A stretch of 64,000 bases of DNA from Phorcus lineatus (taxonomy: Eukaryota > Mollusca > Gastropoda > Trochida > Trochidae), in NCBI GenBank assembly GCA_921293015.1, contig OV121083.1, positions 30,806,908 to 30,870,907 on the forward strand. The letters run 5' to 3'. Positions 1 to 11,342 of the stretch are shown piece after piece; position 1 is the first letter of the stretch; each line of letters starts with the position of its first letter. Under the pieces are notes generated by a model. The model searched no databases, was not told the origin of the DNA, and saw only the letters and a list, made by a program, of their open reading frames with translations. The translations under genes and the position numbers were made by a program.

Positions 1-215
1 TAACAATGTACATTTAAAGGGGGCGAATCTATACTGGGTTTGATGCACCTGCTTATATACAATAGAGGGGCGAAAATATGAGAAAATAGGTGTGGGGTTT
101 TGTCAGGGTGGGCTTTAGTCCTATGGGCTTTTGTCCGCGTGGGCTTTTGTCAGGGTGGGGTTTTGTCCAACAATCGAATCTATACTTGGTTTGATGCACC
201 TAGTTATATACTATT
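1..215 (-). repeat. 48-bp satellite arm plus short-unit array
   Basis: The first 60 bases and 172-215 match the 48-bp satellite of 2110-2945, but in the opposite orientation. Between them, 62-172 is a separate array of about five 15-18 bp units built on GGGCTTTTGTC and GTGGG, whose complement (GGACAAAAGCCCAC) resembles the units of the 628-1513 element. The segment is cut by the window start, so this could be the left arm of a larger inverted structure. No coding capacity is seen. Confidence 0.75.
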
Positions 216-619
216 AAGAATATAATTTACTCGCATATATTGAAAAATGTTTGACATCAGTATATAATTCTACCCTTAATGTGCTTGTCATCAGTATTGA
301 CAAATGACTTTTTGTTATGAAATACTTTTGTATTGGAGAAATATTTATAGACCGCCTGTTTATCAATCAATTCATTTATTTGAATAAATATTGTTTAAAA
401 CAAATATTTTGTTTCGGTGTGACGTGAAAGGTTACATTCAATTTACATATGACATAGTGAAACACCATTTCACATGATATTAAAACGGCATTGCATATAA
501 AAAGATAGCACCCGACCCAAAAGGACTATGAGACACCATATTATCTCATATATCAATATATATTTTATTAAGAGGAAATCACTATTGTCCCTCAGGTTGA
601 GTACCCGTTATTATGGTTC
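216..619. other. AT-rich spacer, nothing recognised
   Basis: No open frame, RNA gene or repeat could be recognised. It is ordinary AT-rich sequence between the satellite arm and the TIR element at 628. Confidence 0.6.
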
Positions 620-627
620 TTGGTGAG

Positions 628-1513
628 GGGTCTAGGACAAATGCCACCCGGACAAATGCCACCCGGACATAACCCACCCGGACAATTGCCACCAGGACAA
701 ATGCCACCTAGGACAAATGCCACCTAGGACAAATGCCACCCAGACAAAAGCCACCTAGGACAAATGCCACCCAATATTTTTTTAAAACAACGAAAAACGA
801 TATTTGACTCATGATATATGTATATTCTGTAAAAACAAGTGATCATGTTCTTGTTTTCAGCACTATAATGTATTCATCTCCTGCATCTTCTTGGTTCGCA
901 AAATAAGCACTCTTTTAAACCGACTGTGCATGTTAATTAATGTTGCCACCTGTCGCATTGACTTTGATAGAGTGTGCAAAGGAATGAGTTTGATTTTGGT
1001 GCGATTTTTCCCTGGTGACCCCCATGCTAAAAATTAAATTTTGATTGACTAAAAATGCTCGAAAATAATAATTTTAATGTTAATTTAAAAATATTTTTGG
1101 GACTAAGATTAACAATACTGCTAAAACTGACTTAAACGGTTTAAGTTTTGCATAAATTTCACTTATTTAAGAAATTATGAGGAAGAAAAGGTAATTCATA
1201 TTTTTGGGCTTTTTCACAAAAAGTGTCATTTTTCGACACGATTTTACTCGAAAACGAGCATGGTGACCCCCATTTTTTATTTGATTTTTGAATTCAGCAC
1301 ACTCAGTTCTACAAACAAGCTAAGTTTCATAAAAATCTAAATATTTTTATTTCTGGGTATTCTGGTTATTTTTTGTCTTGTAATATTAAAAAAAACTAGG
1401 TGGCATTTGTCCTAGGTGGCATTTGTCCTAGGTGGCATTTGTCCTAGGTGGCATTTGTCCTGGTGGCAATTGTCCGGGTGGCATTTGTCCGGGTGGCATT
1501 TGTCCTGCTCCCC
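628..1513. mobile_element. Non-autonomous element with tandem-word TIRs
   Basis: The left arm (about 634-775) is a run of roughly nine units close to GGACAAATGCCACC. The right arm (about 1396-1505) is the same run in inverted orientation. The ends read GGGGTCTAGGAC on the left (from 627) and GGGGAGCAGGAC on the complement of the right, matching at 9 of 12 positions. A direct repeat TTGGTGA(G) lies at 620-627 and again at 1514-1521, fitting a 7-8 bp target duplication. The roughly 600-bp centre has no usable open frame, so mobility would depend on a transposase elsewhere. The superfamily is unknown; 7-8 bp duplications are compatible with hAT- or Merlin-type transposases. Confidence 0.8.
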
Positions 1514-1669
1514 TTGGTGAGATACCCTCTGACAGGATGTTTTTTTAGAGCTATACTTAGCTGAGACAACCTGGCGCCTTATATCCGTTCTAGCTATAGG
1601 TTAAGGACTTAACCCATTATAAATCAATTACGCTTGATTGACAATGTGTTAATCATGATCATTTCTAAG

Positions 1670-1925
1670 TTTTCGCAGTATCACGGGAAAAAGTCACAAA
1701 TTTGCATGGGAAAAAAAGTCACAACTTTTTATTATCCATTAATAAAAACAAGAACATACATCTTTTTCATAACATTTTACTTTAAACAATAACATCGTTC
1801 ATTTGTCTTAGCACTACTGATTAACATTTGTTCAGGTCTAAGCACTGCTTTCAAATCTGGACAATTCAAATAATACAATTTGTGACATTTTTTCCTTTGA
1901 CTTATTTTCCAAGACTTTTTTAAAG
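1670..1925. mobile_element. Short tandem-word TIR element (candidate)
   Basis: Two units close to GGGAAAAAGTCACAA at about 1682-1726 face two or three degenerate inverted units at about 1877-1920 (aatttgtgacattttttcc, then gacttattttcc). The 150-bp centre is non-coding. The unit resembles those of the elements at 628 and 32727. I could not find a convincing target duplication, so the ends are approximate. Confidence 0.5.
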
Positions 1926-2109
1926 CAAATGTATTGAATGATTGACCTGTCCGTGTCTATATGACACATGGACCCAAGTGGGCTCAGGGTCGGGAGGGGC
2001 GCATGCAGTAGATCCTACATGACATATATCACTAACCACTATATATGTTATGACGAGCGTGACATCAGCTACTGCTGGAAAGCGCTCGTAAAACTCTCAA
2101 CTTAAGGAA

Positions 2110-2945
2110 GTAATATGTTATGTGCATCAAACCCAGTATAGAATCGCCCCCTCTATTGTAAATAAGTAGGTGCTTCAAACCCAGTATAGATTCGCCCCCT
2201 TTACCTGTATATGTTATGTGGATCAAACCCAGAACAGATTCGCCCCCTTTACCTGTATATGTTATGTGGATCAAACCCAGAACAGATTCGCCCCCTTTAC
2301 CTGTATATGTGTTGTGAATCAAACCCAGAATAGATTCGCCCCCTTTAACTATATATGTTATGTGCATCAAACCCAGTATAGAATCGCCCCCTCTATTGTA
2401 AATAAGTAGGTGCTTCAAACCCAGAACAGATTCGCCCCCTTTACCTGTATATGTGTTGTGAATCAAACCCAGAATAGATTCGCCCCCTTTAACTATATAT
2501 GTTATGTGCATCAAACCCAGTATAGAATCGCCCCCTCTATTGTAAATAAGTAGGTGCATCAAACCCAGTATAGATTCACCCCCTTTACCTGTATATGTTA
2601 TGTGCATCAAACCCAGAACAGATTCGCCCCTCTATTGTATATGAGTATATGCATCAAACCATGCCAGTACAGAATCGCCCCCTTTACCTGTATATGTTAC
2701 GTGCATCAAACCCAGTATAGAATCGCCCCTTTACCTGTACATGTTAAGTGCATCAAACCAAGTATAGAATCGCCCCCTCTAAGTATGTTCATCTAACACA
2801 AGTTTAGAATCTCTAAACTCGCATGTCAAATCAAATATGGATTCGCTTCCCTTAGCATTAAATCAAACCAAGTATAGATTCGCCCGATAGGTTTATCTTC
2901 TAAGAATGTGCATCAAACCCAGTAGATTCGCCCCCTCTAATCCAT
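2110..2945 (+). repeat. 48-bp tandem satellite array
   Basis: About 16 copies of a 48-bp monomer containing ATCAAACCCAG, then AGATTCGCCCCC, then a variable tail (TTTACCTGTATATGT or TCTATTGTAAATAAG). Two monomer subtypes alternate irregularly, which suggests higher-order amplification. Later copies toward 2945 are degenerate and irregularly spaced. Because 48 is divisible by three, long open frames arise on both strands (for instance 2065-2610 on the minus strand) as a by-product of the period; they are not genes. Confidence 0.9.
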
Positions 2946-3535
2946 CTATATCAAAGTATAGATATGGCAAATAAAATGTATCTAAGTATTAAGTGCGGAG
3001 TAAGAATCCATAACATTTACATTAAACAGTACCAGATTTAACCAGTTATACATTTAATCCCTTTTCTATTAAGCACAATTTAGACTTCATCACTCGGTAT
3101 CAGCGTTCCAAGTGACAAAATTATCTGCATAAAAACTGTTTATTGTAAAAGTCTAAACGTTTTGCAATGCATGCTTATTCCTTGATAAAGTGGAAAAATA
3201 GCTAGATGTGCGCTCAACCAGCCGCAAGGGAGTTTACCGCAAACATTTTAAATGCAACAAATGCCAAATCCGTTACAAATCCCCACTTTTAGTGTACAAA
3301 AATACAAGATCACCTTGGGTCTTATTAATAATTCAATTATATGATTACATGTATCTAAGTTATCCAATAAAATGATTGTATTTCACATCTCCCCTTTTAC
3401 GGGAATACAATTAGGTTTACTGGAATCGCTGAAATAACTCCGATAATATTCGTTATCAAGCATTAAACAATACATTATATATATCTTACTCCCCTTTCAT
3501 GCAATTAAAGATGTAAAAAGTATTTTAAAAGCATT
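2946..3535. other. Spacer, nothing recognised
   Basis: AT-rich non-coding sequence between the satellite and the G-rich array. No feature is supported. Confidence 0.6.
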
Positions 3536-3680
3536 TTTGGAGGGGGGCGAATCTATTCTGGGGGGAGGTTTTATTTCGTGGAGGGGGGCGATTTTATACT
3601 GAGGGGGGCGATTTTGTACCGGTACAAAATCGCCGGGGGGAGATTTTATACCGGCGGCGGTTTTATTTCGTGACACCGGC
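3536..3680. repeat. G-rich tandem units with a perfect palindrome
   Basis: Units of about 20 bp with runs of five to six G alternate with GATTTTATAC or GTTTTATTTCGTG. At 3607-3634 the half-site GGCGATTTTGTACC is followed directly by its exact reverse complement, a 28-bp perfect palindrome. The left part (GGCGAATCTATTCTGG at about 3546) resembles the 48-bp satellite in its inverted orientation. The G runs could form quadruplexes. The minus-strand frame 3497-3682 is repeat translation. Confidence 0.7.
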
Positions 3681-4939
3681 ACGATATCGTATAACCTGCA
3701 TTTACTGAAGGTTATTTTGTATAACCCTCAACTTTGGGTTCATTGAAATGTATACCGATCACATGACCATGTCTGATCCAATCAGAATGCAGCATATCGT
3801 TTACATCACAAAGTCTGAATTTATTACAATATAAATGACGCTTTGAATTCAAGATAAAGAAACGGTGCCTAAATGCGGTATAGGTGACAGAAGCCTGAGG
3901 AAATCGCGCCGCACGCGCAGCATGCTGAAATATACATGCATCATAACAGAAAGTATAACCAGTGTAAACGTCACCTGAGTAACCACAAAAAAATAAATTT
4001 CAAAATGCAAATTAGATTTTTATCATTTGGTCGTTTTAATGTCTTCAATTAGTCAGCTGGTTTCGCTGGTCGAGTTGTTAGCTCACTGGACAAAAGAAAT
4101 TACGGGTTTGGTCCCCGGTTTCGACCAAAATATTTGTAAATTCTTCTGTGCTAAAGTACATGTTATTTTATGAATCATCTTTACTATGAAAAACACATAA
4201 TTAAAAGTTTGAACTTGTTTACAGTTAAATTAGTTGAAAACCTGTATTCATTAAACTTACCACCTGAGCACGAGCAAAATATGGTGATCAACTGACCTTA
4301 AGAGAACAATAGAGTAGAATGGTAAAAGTGAAATACTCTTTAAAGCGGCGTTAATTCCAGCTTAAACTAATCTCACCGCAATGACAGCTGGTATTAGGGA
4401 CATTTACACCATATGAATGGCAATGTAGTGTACAGCGCGGTTAAGCTATTCTTAGAGTTTATTTCATGATAATTTCAATTTTCATGCCGCTATCATTGAT
4501 TTACTGGAATTTCATGCTCTGCTCAGATTTTTTTTCATACCAATAATTCACGCAAACTTTTCTGCTAAAATGTCAGTGCTCTTTGAGTGTGCGCCTTGTG
4601 TATGGATATTGCGCGTTAGAAATATCCATTATTATTAATGATATCTTTAGAAATTAATTTTGAGTTTGAGTTTGATAAAGAAATTTCTGTGAATTAAATT
4701 TAGTTTTTTGTTCTGACATTACAAAAGCTAAGGCTTTTATGATTTTTATAATACTTACTCTATATTTAAGTATATATCAATACAAATCAAAAGCATGATA
4801 TTGTTCAGAGATTTTTAAAATGGAACACATATTCTTAAGTAAAGTGTAATTCAATTGTTTCAGAAAAGTACGATGATTTTAATCAAACTAGTTACGAATG
4901 CATCTATGCAAAACTCTATTAGACAATTATATTAGTTAT
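3681..4939. other. Spacer with weak tRNA-derived remnants
   Basis: Mostly unannotated. At 4079-4115 there is an A-box-like TAGCTCACTGG followed by a weak B-box-like GGTTTGGTCCC, perhaps a decayed tRNA-derived SINE head. At about 4325-4362 the phrase AAGTGAAATA, a short gap, then AAAGCGGCGTTAA matches the tail of the SINE at 18262-18560. Nothing else is recognised. Confidence 0.4.
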
Positions 4940-5053
4940 CACAGGGGCGTGTACCGCTTTGAAATAGCTTTAGAAATACATATATACCTATAGACGCTAC
5001 CCTACTACTATATAAAAGGTAAAAGCTATTTCTAAGCGATACACGCCCCTGTG
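4940..5053. mobile_element. 114-bp foldback MITE with TTAGTTA duplication
   Basis: The left end CACAGGGGCGTGTACCGC and the complement of the right end CACAGGGGCGTGTATCGC are inverted copies that continue inward through GAAATAGCTTT, so almost the whole element can fold into one hairpin around a loop near 4990-5010. TTAGTTA occurs at 4932-4938 and 5054-5060, giving a 7-bp (possibly 8-bp) target duplication. The CAGGGGCG-type terminus fits an hAT-like non-autonomous element. Confidence 0.8.
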
Positions 5054-5335
5054 TTAGTTAAATCGTGAGGATCCATGATTCATCGATGTATCGCCATACG
5101 AGACAATATCCCGATAAAATTTGTTTCAAACAAATAACTATATAAGATGACAGTTGTTGTTCAATTTTAGAGATGACAGTGATCAGACAAACAGGAACTG
5201 TTTGATAGTATATCCGTAGTTTAAAATTTTCAGATATTATGAATTCCACTCATGTAATGTTTATGACAGGTTGGTAGCTGAGAAATAACACTACTAACAT
5301 TACTTACTTATACTTATATCCTATCCATTCTTTTA

Positions 5336-5665
5336 TCAATCTCATTGAAATCAGATCGAAACTTGTCCCTCGTACCTCACTGCGTTTCTTGATCTAACCA
5401 CGGCTCCATAAAAGCCAATGTCGGCCAATGAGAATCGAGCCTGGAAAAACGTTGGCAAGTTTTGAATTGACATTCTAAACATCACATGTGACCTTTCTAT
5501 CTCTGGATTCGAGCTTTATCTGAATGGACCCAGGCTCGATTCTCGTTGGCTGACACATTTTGGCGGCCAAGGCCGTCTGACACGGTTTTTATGGAGCCGT
5601 GGTCAGATCAAGAAACGCGGCGAGGTTTAAGGGATAAGTTTCCCCCTCTGATTTCAATGAGATTG
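5336..5665. mobile_element. 330-bp MITE with 8-bp duplication TTCTTTTA
   Basis: The left arm CAATCTCATTGAAATCAGA and the right arm (complement) are the same, followed in both by AAACTT, CGTTTCTTGATCT and CCACGGCTCCATAAAA. The arms are about 130 bp. TTCTTTTA stands at 5328-5335 and 5666-5673, an exact 8-bp target duplication. There is no coding capacity. The length of the duplication favours an hAT-type mobiliser, but no transposase for it is in the window. Confidence 0.8.
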
Positions 5666-6037
5666 TTCTTTTACATACAGTAGAGGGTCAAAATGCGTAT
5701 TGTATCGCAACCTTACAATCGTTGTGATAATCGTCTCGCAGGTTTCTTGGCAATATTCCAATGGTAAATTGTCTCGCCTAATAAAACTCGAATCTAGATA
5801 TATCGTCTCGGCACTTAAGCCACGCTCAGAAGTCTTAATTTAAACATTAATAAAGTACATGAAAATACTTTATTCCCAATTTCCGAATTTTTACCTTTTA
5901 AAGATTATTCCCACATAAATGTAACATACTACATAAACAAAACACAAGAATACAAAAAATACTGAACAAATATGTTAGGGAAATTGATTGGGTATTTTCC
6001 ATTGCTATTTTATTAGCGTGTTAATCTAACAATATCG
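5666..6037. other. Spacer, nothing recognised
   Basis: Apart from the MITE target duplication at 5666-5673, no feature is recognised. Confidence 0.5.
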
Positions 6038-6180
6038 CAGCCGATGCTCGCAGGTTTCACCGCAATGCATAGCCACAATGGTGTTGCGGGCTTTCTCCCT
6101 GCAATAATACTAGCAGCCGCGATATAAGTGAAATAATCTTGAAAGCGGCGTTAAACACCAACTCACCTCACCTCACCTAA
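6038..6180 (+). repeat. 5'-truncated tRNA-derived SINE copy
   Basis: This matches the 3' half of the complete SINE at 18262-18560: CAGCCGATGCTCGCAGG, TTGCGGGCTTTCTCCCTGC, AGCAGCCGCGATATAAG and AAAGCGGCGTTAAACACC, ending in the (CACCT)n tail. The tRNA head is missing, as expected for 5' truncation during target-primed insertion. It carries an extra GCATAGCCACAAT segment that is also seen, in diverged form, at about 11229. Confidence 0.8.
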
Positions 6181-7759
6181 TAATATCGCTATCAAGATTT
6201 CTGAAAATGTAGTTTTGTCTAGTGTATCAACAAATATTGACAAATATACAGAGTGTTGTTATCAGCATTTTGTATTATTTAGAAGTGAAATGGGCAACTG
6301 CCTATTAAAATCGACCGTATTCCGAGGAATAAGTTTGAAAAATTGGCACCAGCGGGATTCGAACCTTTCTGTTAGGGTCCTTCCTCTCCACAACTACACT
6401 CGGTTTTAATCAGACTTACAAGAGATTTACTAACGTTTTCTTTTGCACATCGGCAATTTAAATTGTAAATGACGATTAATTTGTAAGACTTGATTTTCGT
6501 AGATTAACCTTTATTTTATAGTGAAAAGACCACAGGCTTATAGTACATAATATAGACGATAGTTATTTACATACATCAATTCATACTACAGCGATAAAAC
6601 CTCATTGGACGAGCATGACAAGATTTTTTATTTCATTTGATTGTTACTGCTAACGAGAGTCAAGAATTTTCTAGTACATAAACGTATATGTAGTATTATC
6701 TTCAAAATAAGTGTATCGTAGTGAATAAGACGGACAGGTGAGAAGGAAATGTTATTCATCTTCAATTTCATTTAAATCAGAGCTTACATAATCTATCTTG
6801 TTTTTTAACATTTTTTTATCGACCGCTTTCAATAGATTGAGATGAACATCGGAATCGTGCTAATGATCGCTTAAATTTATTTATGTTAACACATGTTAAG
6901 TGTACTTATTAAATCAGTTTTGAACTTTGACATTTTTTACATCAAGTTTGCAGATGTATATCGTGGAGCCTTGTAGTTATTGACTGTATGAATGGTGTGT
7001 GTAACTCTACATATTGTTCATTCCAAACGTTCCCAAAACCTATAGAGTATAAGAAATCTGTAACGTTAGAGGCTCAATATCTTCGGCCATGTTTGTCGTA
7101 CAACAGAATCATGAAGCTACAGTACAGATTGATTTTGTCATAGGTTATACTATTATCTTTACTTGTCATAGCACAATCAACAGATTTGTCTAGCCATTCT
7201 TGAACCTTTTCTTATAACATATTTTTCCTAAACTGGCCTGACTTGTCATTATCCCAAATAAACCTGCATGTATTTTCCGAATTTTCGCTATATGTATCAG
7301 CTTTACTTATATGATTTGATTTTACTCATAGTATGATTGAAAGTTGGTCTGATACTATACGTAAATAAAATAAATAAAATCTCCAACTTGTGCATCACTG
7401 CCACAACGGTCATTCATAATATGAATATTGAAGATTGAACACATGTCAGTAAGTATTTTACCAAAACTGTTTATAACCTTGTCTGCTGAGAAACGTTTAA
7501 GCTAGTCAAGAAAATGCCAGTACGAATAATTTTGAGTTTCTGTGTAAACAAATAAATCATCCTCGATAAAATCGGGGTCGATTCCGGTTCGCGCCTTAAA
7601 GATCGACTGAAATGACCCATGGCAACTTTCGTGATTAATAAAACACGTATTCTAATTTGCCAGTAACTTTAGTTTAAATTTTCGAAATCGGCCTATAAAC
7701 AACTTTAATACGGCTTTTTCCAATCACCAGCTAAGTAACACCAGTGAACAGAACTGAAC
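6181..7759. other. Spacer; one minus-strand B-box remnant
   Basis: Nothing coding is seen. At 6355-6365 the complement reads GGTTCGAATCC, an exact B box followed by CGCTGGTGCC, so a tRNA-derived SINE head fragment on the minus strand is likely. The rest has no recognised feature. Confidence 0.4.
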
Positions 7760-9030
7760 TGGCCCGTGGTCACTGAGGCGTGTCCAGCCGCATGTCCTGC
7801 CGCGTGACGTGCTAGTCGGCGGAAGTATAACCTCCTTAATGAAAAAACAACAGGAAATCTCACATTCTAAACAACTGTTTAAACATATCTAAAGTCATCC
7901 AAGCAACTCAAACCTCCGATGAATTGATGTTAAATATATGTTTAATTATTTGTATTGTTCCTAGCGAAAGACAGTGTTTAAATGTGATGCTATGCGCACT
8001 ATCCCATAGCATGTGTACATCAATTACGACGTCTGCCAAATGTTGTCACAACAACCAGACTGGTTTAAATAGTCTTATTTTTTATGACACACAGGTGGCC
8101 GTTATATAATCCTATCGCATTCAATTTCAATTCTTGATTTAATGGTCTCTAATTATACCTTTTGAATTTTAACGCCTTGGACCCAACAAGCGGAATATAT
8201 GTCCTGTCATAATGGTGTAATCTTGGCATTCGACTGCTACTTAGTTTGTCACGGCGTCCGGTCATTTTGAACCAATGAACTTGTAGAATATATATTCAAC
8301 CAATAAATTAAGAGAAGGAGATTTGGCTCATACACTTCTACGGACGATGACACACATTTAAAAAAGTACATCGTGGATAACGGGTACCAACATTCTTTAG
8401 GATTACATAGGATGTTTCTAACGCTTGCGCCAGGTATGTTTTCATGTCATTGATTGTTAAATTCGAAGACAGAGATATTGCAACACTGTGATATGTTATA
8501 CTAGCTAACAATATAATATACGTTAGTTAAATATAAACGAATCATCCTCTAAGTACTAAGTTGTCATAAAGTGAAGTGAAACAAAATTATTTTTTCTACA
8601 GTAAACATTAAAAAAGTTTTTACATTCTCTCCCGTTTATTACAAAAACCTTAAATCTTTTTCGAGACAATTTAGAACTTCATATCGATAATAAATGTTGC
8701 AACACTACGTGATATCCCACAGTAGTGGATCTCTTAACCTTCTTAACCTTTCTGATATAAACCCACCCAAGAAAACCGCGTCCAAGGATTGTCACAGTCC
8801 AATCAAAATGGATTTGACGACTAAGAGGGAAAGTTGATATGATGAAGCAGTTACATATCGTATTTTGGAATTCTTTCGGTCATGCTATTGCCTCTATTTT
8901 GCTGTTGAATTAGCTTAAAAATACAGAGAAAATCAAAGGGCTGGACTTTCAGCTGACGACTAGCACGTCACACACTGGGCGTGGCTTCGAGTCATGCTTC
9001 GGTGATTTTGTCTAAGCGTTCGCCAGGCTC
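7760..9030. repeat. Loosely paired inverted sequences
   Basis: GTGACGTGCTAGTCG at about 7804 is repeated in inverted orientation at about 8957, and flanking bases are related though diverged (GTCACTGAGGC against ATCACCGAAGC). The pair brackets about 1.2 kb without coding potential. It could be an old TIR element; no target duplication was found. The small plus-strand frame 7924-8109 is not credible as a gene. Confidence 0.35.
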
Positions 9031-9711
9031 ATTAGGCGGTTATCCAAAACAGGGGTATAAAAGGTCTCCTAGTAGTCGAATTAAAGCGTATATTTTCTCA
9101 TTTTTTGGCTCTATTGATTCTTATAAGTGAAGCGACTACAGATAATAATTTGTAATAATCACAATTATGCGTTTCGTCTCCTCTTTAAAGTCTCCGCCTC
9201 ACAAGATGTTAAATAGTAAAATTCTTGAAACAAGGTCACTCCATTATTATATATTGGAATGTATTTATCATAACAGGTGGATACTTCCAGTTGTATATAA
9301 ACGCAAGAGTATAAAAAGAATTACCTAGACCGAAAAATGCACGATCAAACAAGATGAATATAGCGTTTTCTGTTACGTTAGACCATTTTGTTTCCGCACA
9401 CTAAGATACCTCCGGAGGCTCTCCCCATGTTAGATATTGTCTGTGCATTTTTCTCGATGGAGTTAAATTACTGAATATATTCCCAATATCCAACCCGTCA
9501 AATGATATCAAATGATTTGACATAATCAACAAAACAAGCGTTCATACATGTAAGCTTGGAACAAGATCTGAAATATTCCAAATGAATAGATTAAGAGTTA
9601 AAGGTTCACCTTCGTTATTGTCAGTGAAGACGATCTCATGGTTCGTCTCGTGGTTCTATCAGCTCGGTTTTTCTGTGTCAGACGTGGTGAATCTCTGAGT
9701 GTCTCCTGGTC
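9031..9711. other. Spacer, nothing recognised
   Basis: A TATA-like GGTATAAAAGG at 9054 has no gene that it could plainly serve. No other feature is supported. Confidence 0.4.
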
Positions 9712-10150
9712 TCATGCGGTCCTCCTTAGGGTCCCGTTCTCGTAGTACTAGAAGTAGAAGCGGGTGTCGGGATGTTCTTCTCTCAGACGATTTAGCTCTT
9801 TCTTTTGATGTGTAGTGAGATCATTGGCTATACCAAATTCCTGCTTTTGATCACACTCCTAAGTTTGACAGAATGCCAATTGTCCTCCCAGTGGTTCATA
9901 CGGGCGATGATTGGTCTTGCCTTGCCTATCCTATGTGCTTTCTCGGTGTCTCTTGGTACAAGTGGAGGGAGATCCTTAGTTAGTCTGGCTTTATTGAGAA
10001 TGTCAAACATTCTTCTTACTTTCAGTGTAAGACTATCGGCAGATTCAGGCACGTTATATACACGTCCATGTTGTTCCTCCTGTTCCGCTGTTCCTGATCC
10101 TCTAGACCTCTCAACACTGTTTGTGTCTCTAATGCTGTTTTGCGTCTATA
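9712..10150 (-). pseudogene. L1-ORF1-like RNA-binding protein fragment (LINE)
   Basis: The minus strand encodes a stretch whose order matches the C-terminal RNA-binding region of L1-type ORF1 proteins (Transposase_22-like): a VPESAD-type start, a helix (LKVRRMFDILNKA), then EKAHRIG and KARPIIARM, the hallmark 'ERAHRIG...RPIIVKF' segment, then a GIANDLTTHQKKEL region and a terminal ENGTLR. The motif around HRIG is shorter than usual. The open part is 9828-10052. The final segment needs a shift of frame near 9826 and has an internal stop, and upstream a TAG closes the frame near 10150. No adjoining endonuclease or reverse transcriptase is seen, so this is an isolated dead fragment. Confidence 0.6.
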
Positions 10151-11139
10151 GCGTCAATACCCATTCTCATAACTACTTGTTATTGTTTATTTGAATAAAT
10201 TTCTTCTTTGAGTTTTGAGATTTCCGATTCTTTAATTTGAAAAAATACTAGCTATACTTCATCTAATTCGGTGTTAGGTCCCGAATTCAGTTTAACATCT
10301 CCGGACAGAAGTATAGAAGATGATCCTACACTGAGCGGTGGGAGAGTTGAAGGTAGGAGTTGCCCCCAAAATATGATACGTACCCGGGGTGTGCTATTCG
10401 TGACGTCACTGTTGGGGCACAAATGTAAACAAACGTTTTCTCACTGATGGTAGAAGTCAATCTTAGAAGCTCATCGTTGCACTTATCGAATCAGTGAAAA
10501 TGATAAGATGATATGCACAGATAAGACAAGCAAACATGCATTGAGTCGGAGCGGCATGTTAGGTGTGAAAGTCCCAATCCTAGGTCTGTAGACCACAATC
10601 TATAATTTTTCACGTTTTCTTTGATCCCTTATGCATACATGTGTATCTACGGAATAGTTAAAGGTCTGGAAATTTGTCGATTATTAGTTACCCAATATTT
10701 TTCCTGAGACCTCTTTCACCGTGTACCTTAAGGGGCGCTTGACTCATTTTAGTAATAAACGTGCTATGTACAACAATTGGCAACAACGGTAAAATAACGC
10801 TACATTTTGCAATTGAAAGTTTCTTGAGAAGCTGTACTATACAGGGTGCACGTGTTGAATTCATGAATTCGTTCGAGTGATTTTGATATACTGTTGAATA
10901 AAAACGGAAGCGTATTAGATAAGTTATTCTGGGGAATAGCCAAGATCAGATTTTTTCAAGATTATGTATAAACAAGGCAATAGTGAACACTGCTCACACA
11001 CATACAAACGCACGCACGCACGTATAGTTTGATAACATTGAAAGAAGAAATTAATGTATCATCTTTGGAAAGTAAAATGTAAAAATATAGGCAACATATA
11101 TTATACTTATAGGGGCGGGATTGCGCAGTAATGGAGTAA
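10151..11139. other. Spacer, nothing recognised
   Basis: Non-coding. The minus-strand frame 10962-11261 overlaps SINE sequence and is not a gene. Confidence 0.5.
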
Positions 11140-11342
11140 GAATTTTGTGCAATACTACACTGAATTTCAGCGCAGCACCACCAATTGTTTGTCAGTTTTA
11201 GACCATGCTCGCAGGTTTCACTGCAATGCATTGTCACAGTGGTGTTGCTTTCTCCATGCAATAATATTAAGTCGTGATTTAAATTAAATATTCTTGAAGA
11301 GCCGTTAAATGCTAAATCACCTCACCTCACCTCACCTCGCCT
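11140..11342 (+). repeat. Diverged SINE copy lacking its tRNA head
   Basis: Alignable with 18368-18560: GCAATACTACACTGAATTTC, CAGCGCAGCACCACC, ATGCTCGCAGGTTTCAC, TTGCTTTCTCC, then the CACCTCACCTCACCT tail. It is more diverged than the copies at 6038 and 18262, so it is likely older. Confidence 0.7.

Noticed and set aside
2065-2610. Minus-strand 181-codon frame with repeated 16-residue blocks (and plus-strand frames 2170-2409, 2554-2796)
   Set aside because: They translate the 48-bp satellite, whose period is a multiple of three; open frames occur on both strands and the pattern follows the DNA repeat.
2110-2945. CRISPR-like look of a regular 48-bp array
   Set aside because: The whole unit repeats with no unique spacers, in a metazoan repeat context.
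9050-9065. TATA-box-like GGTATAAAAGG as a core promoter
   Set aside because: No coding region or element start downstream that it would serve.
9805-10194. 129-codon plus-strand frame
   Set aside because: It is antisense to the ORF1-like fragment on the minus strand, which has the recognisable motif order.
10393-10410. CRE-like TGACGTCA near 10398 as a promoter
   Set aside because: No gene starts nearby, and a single short match is expected by chance.
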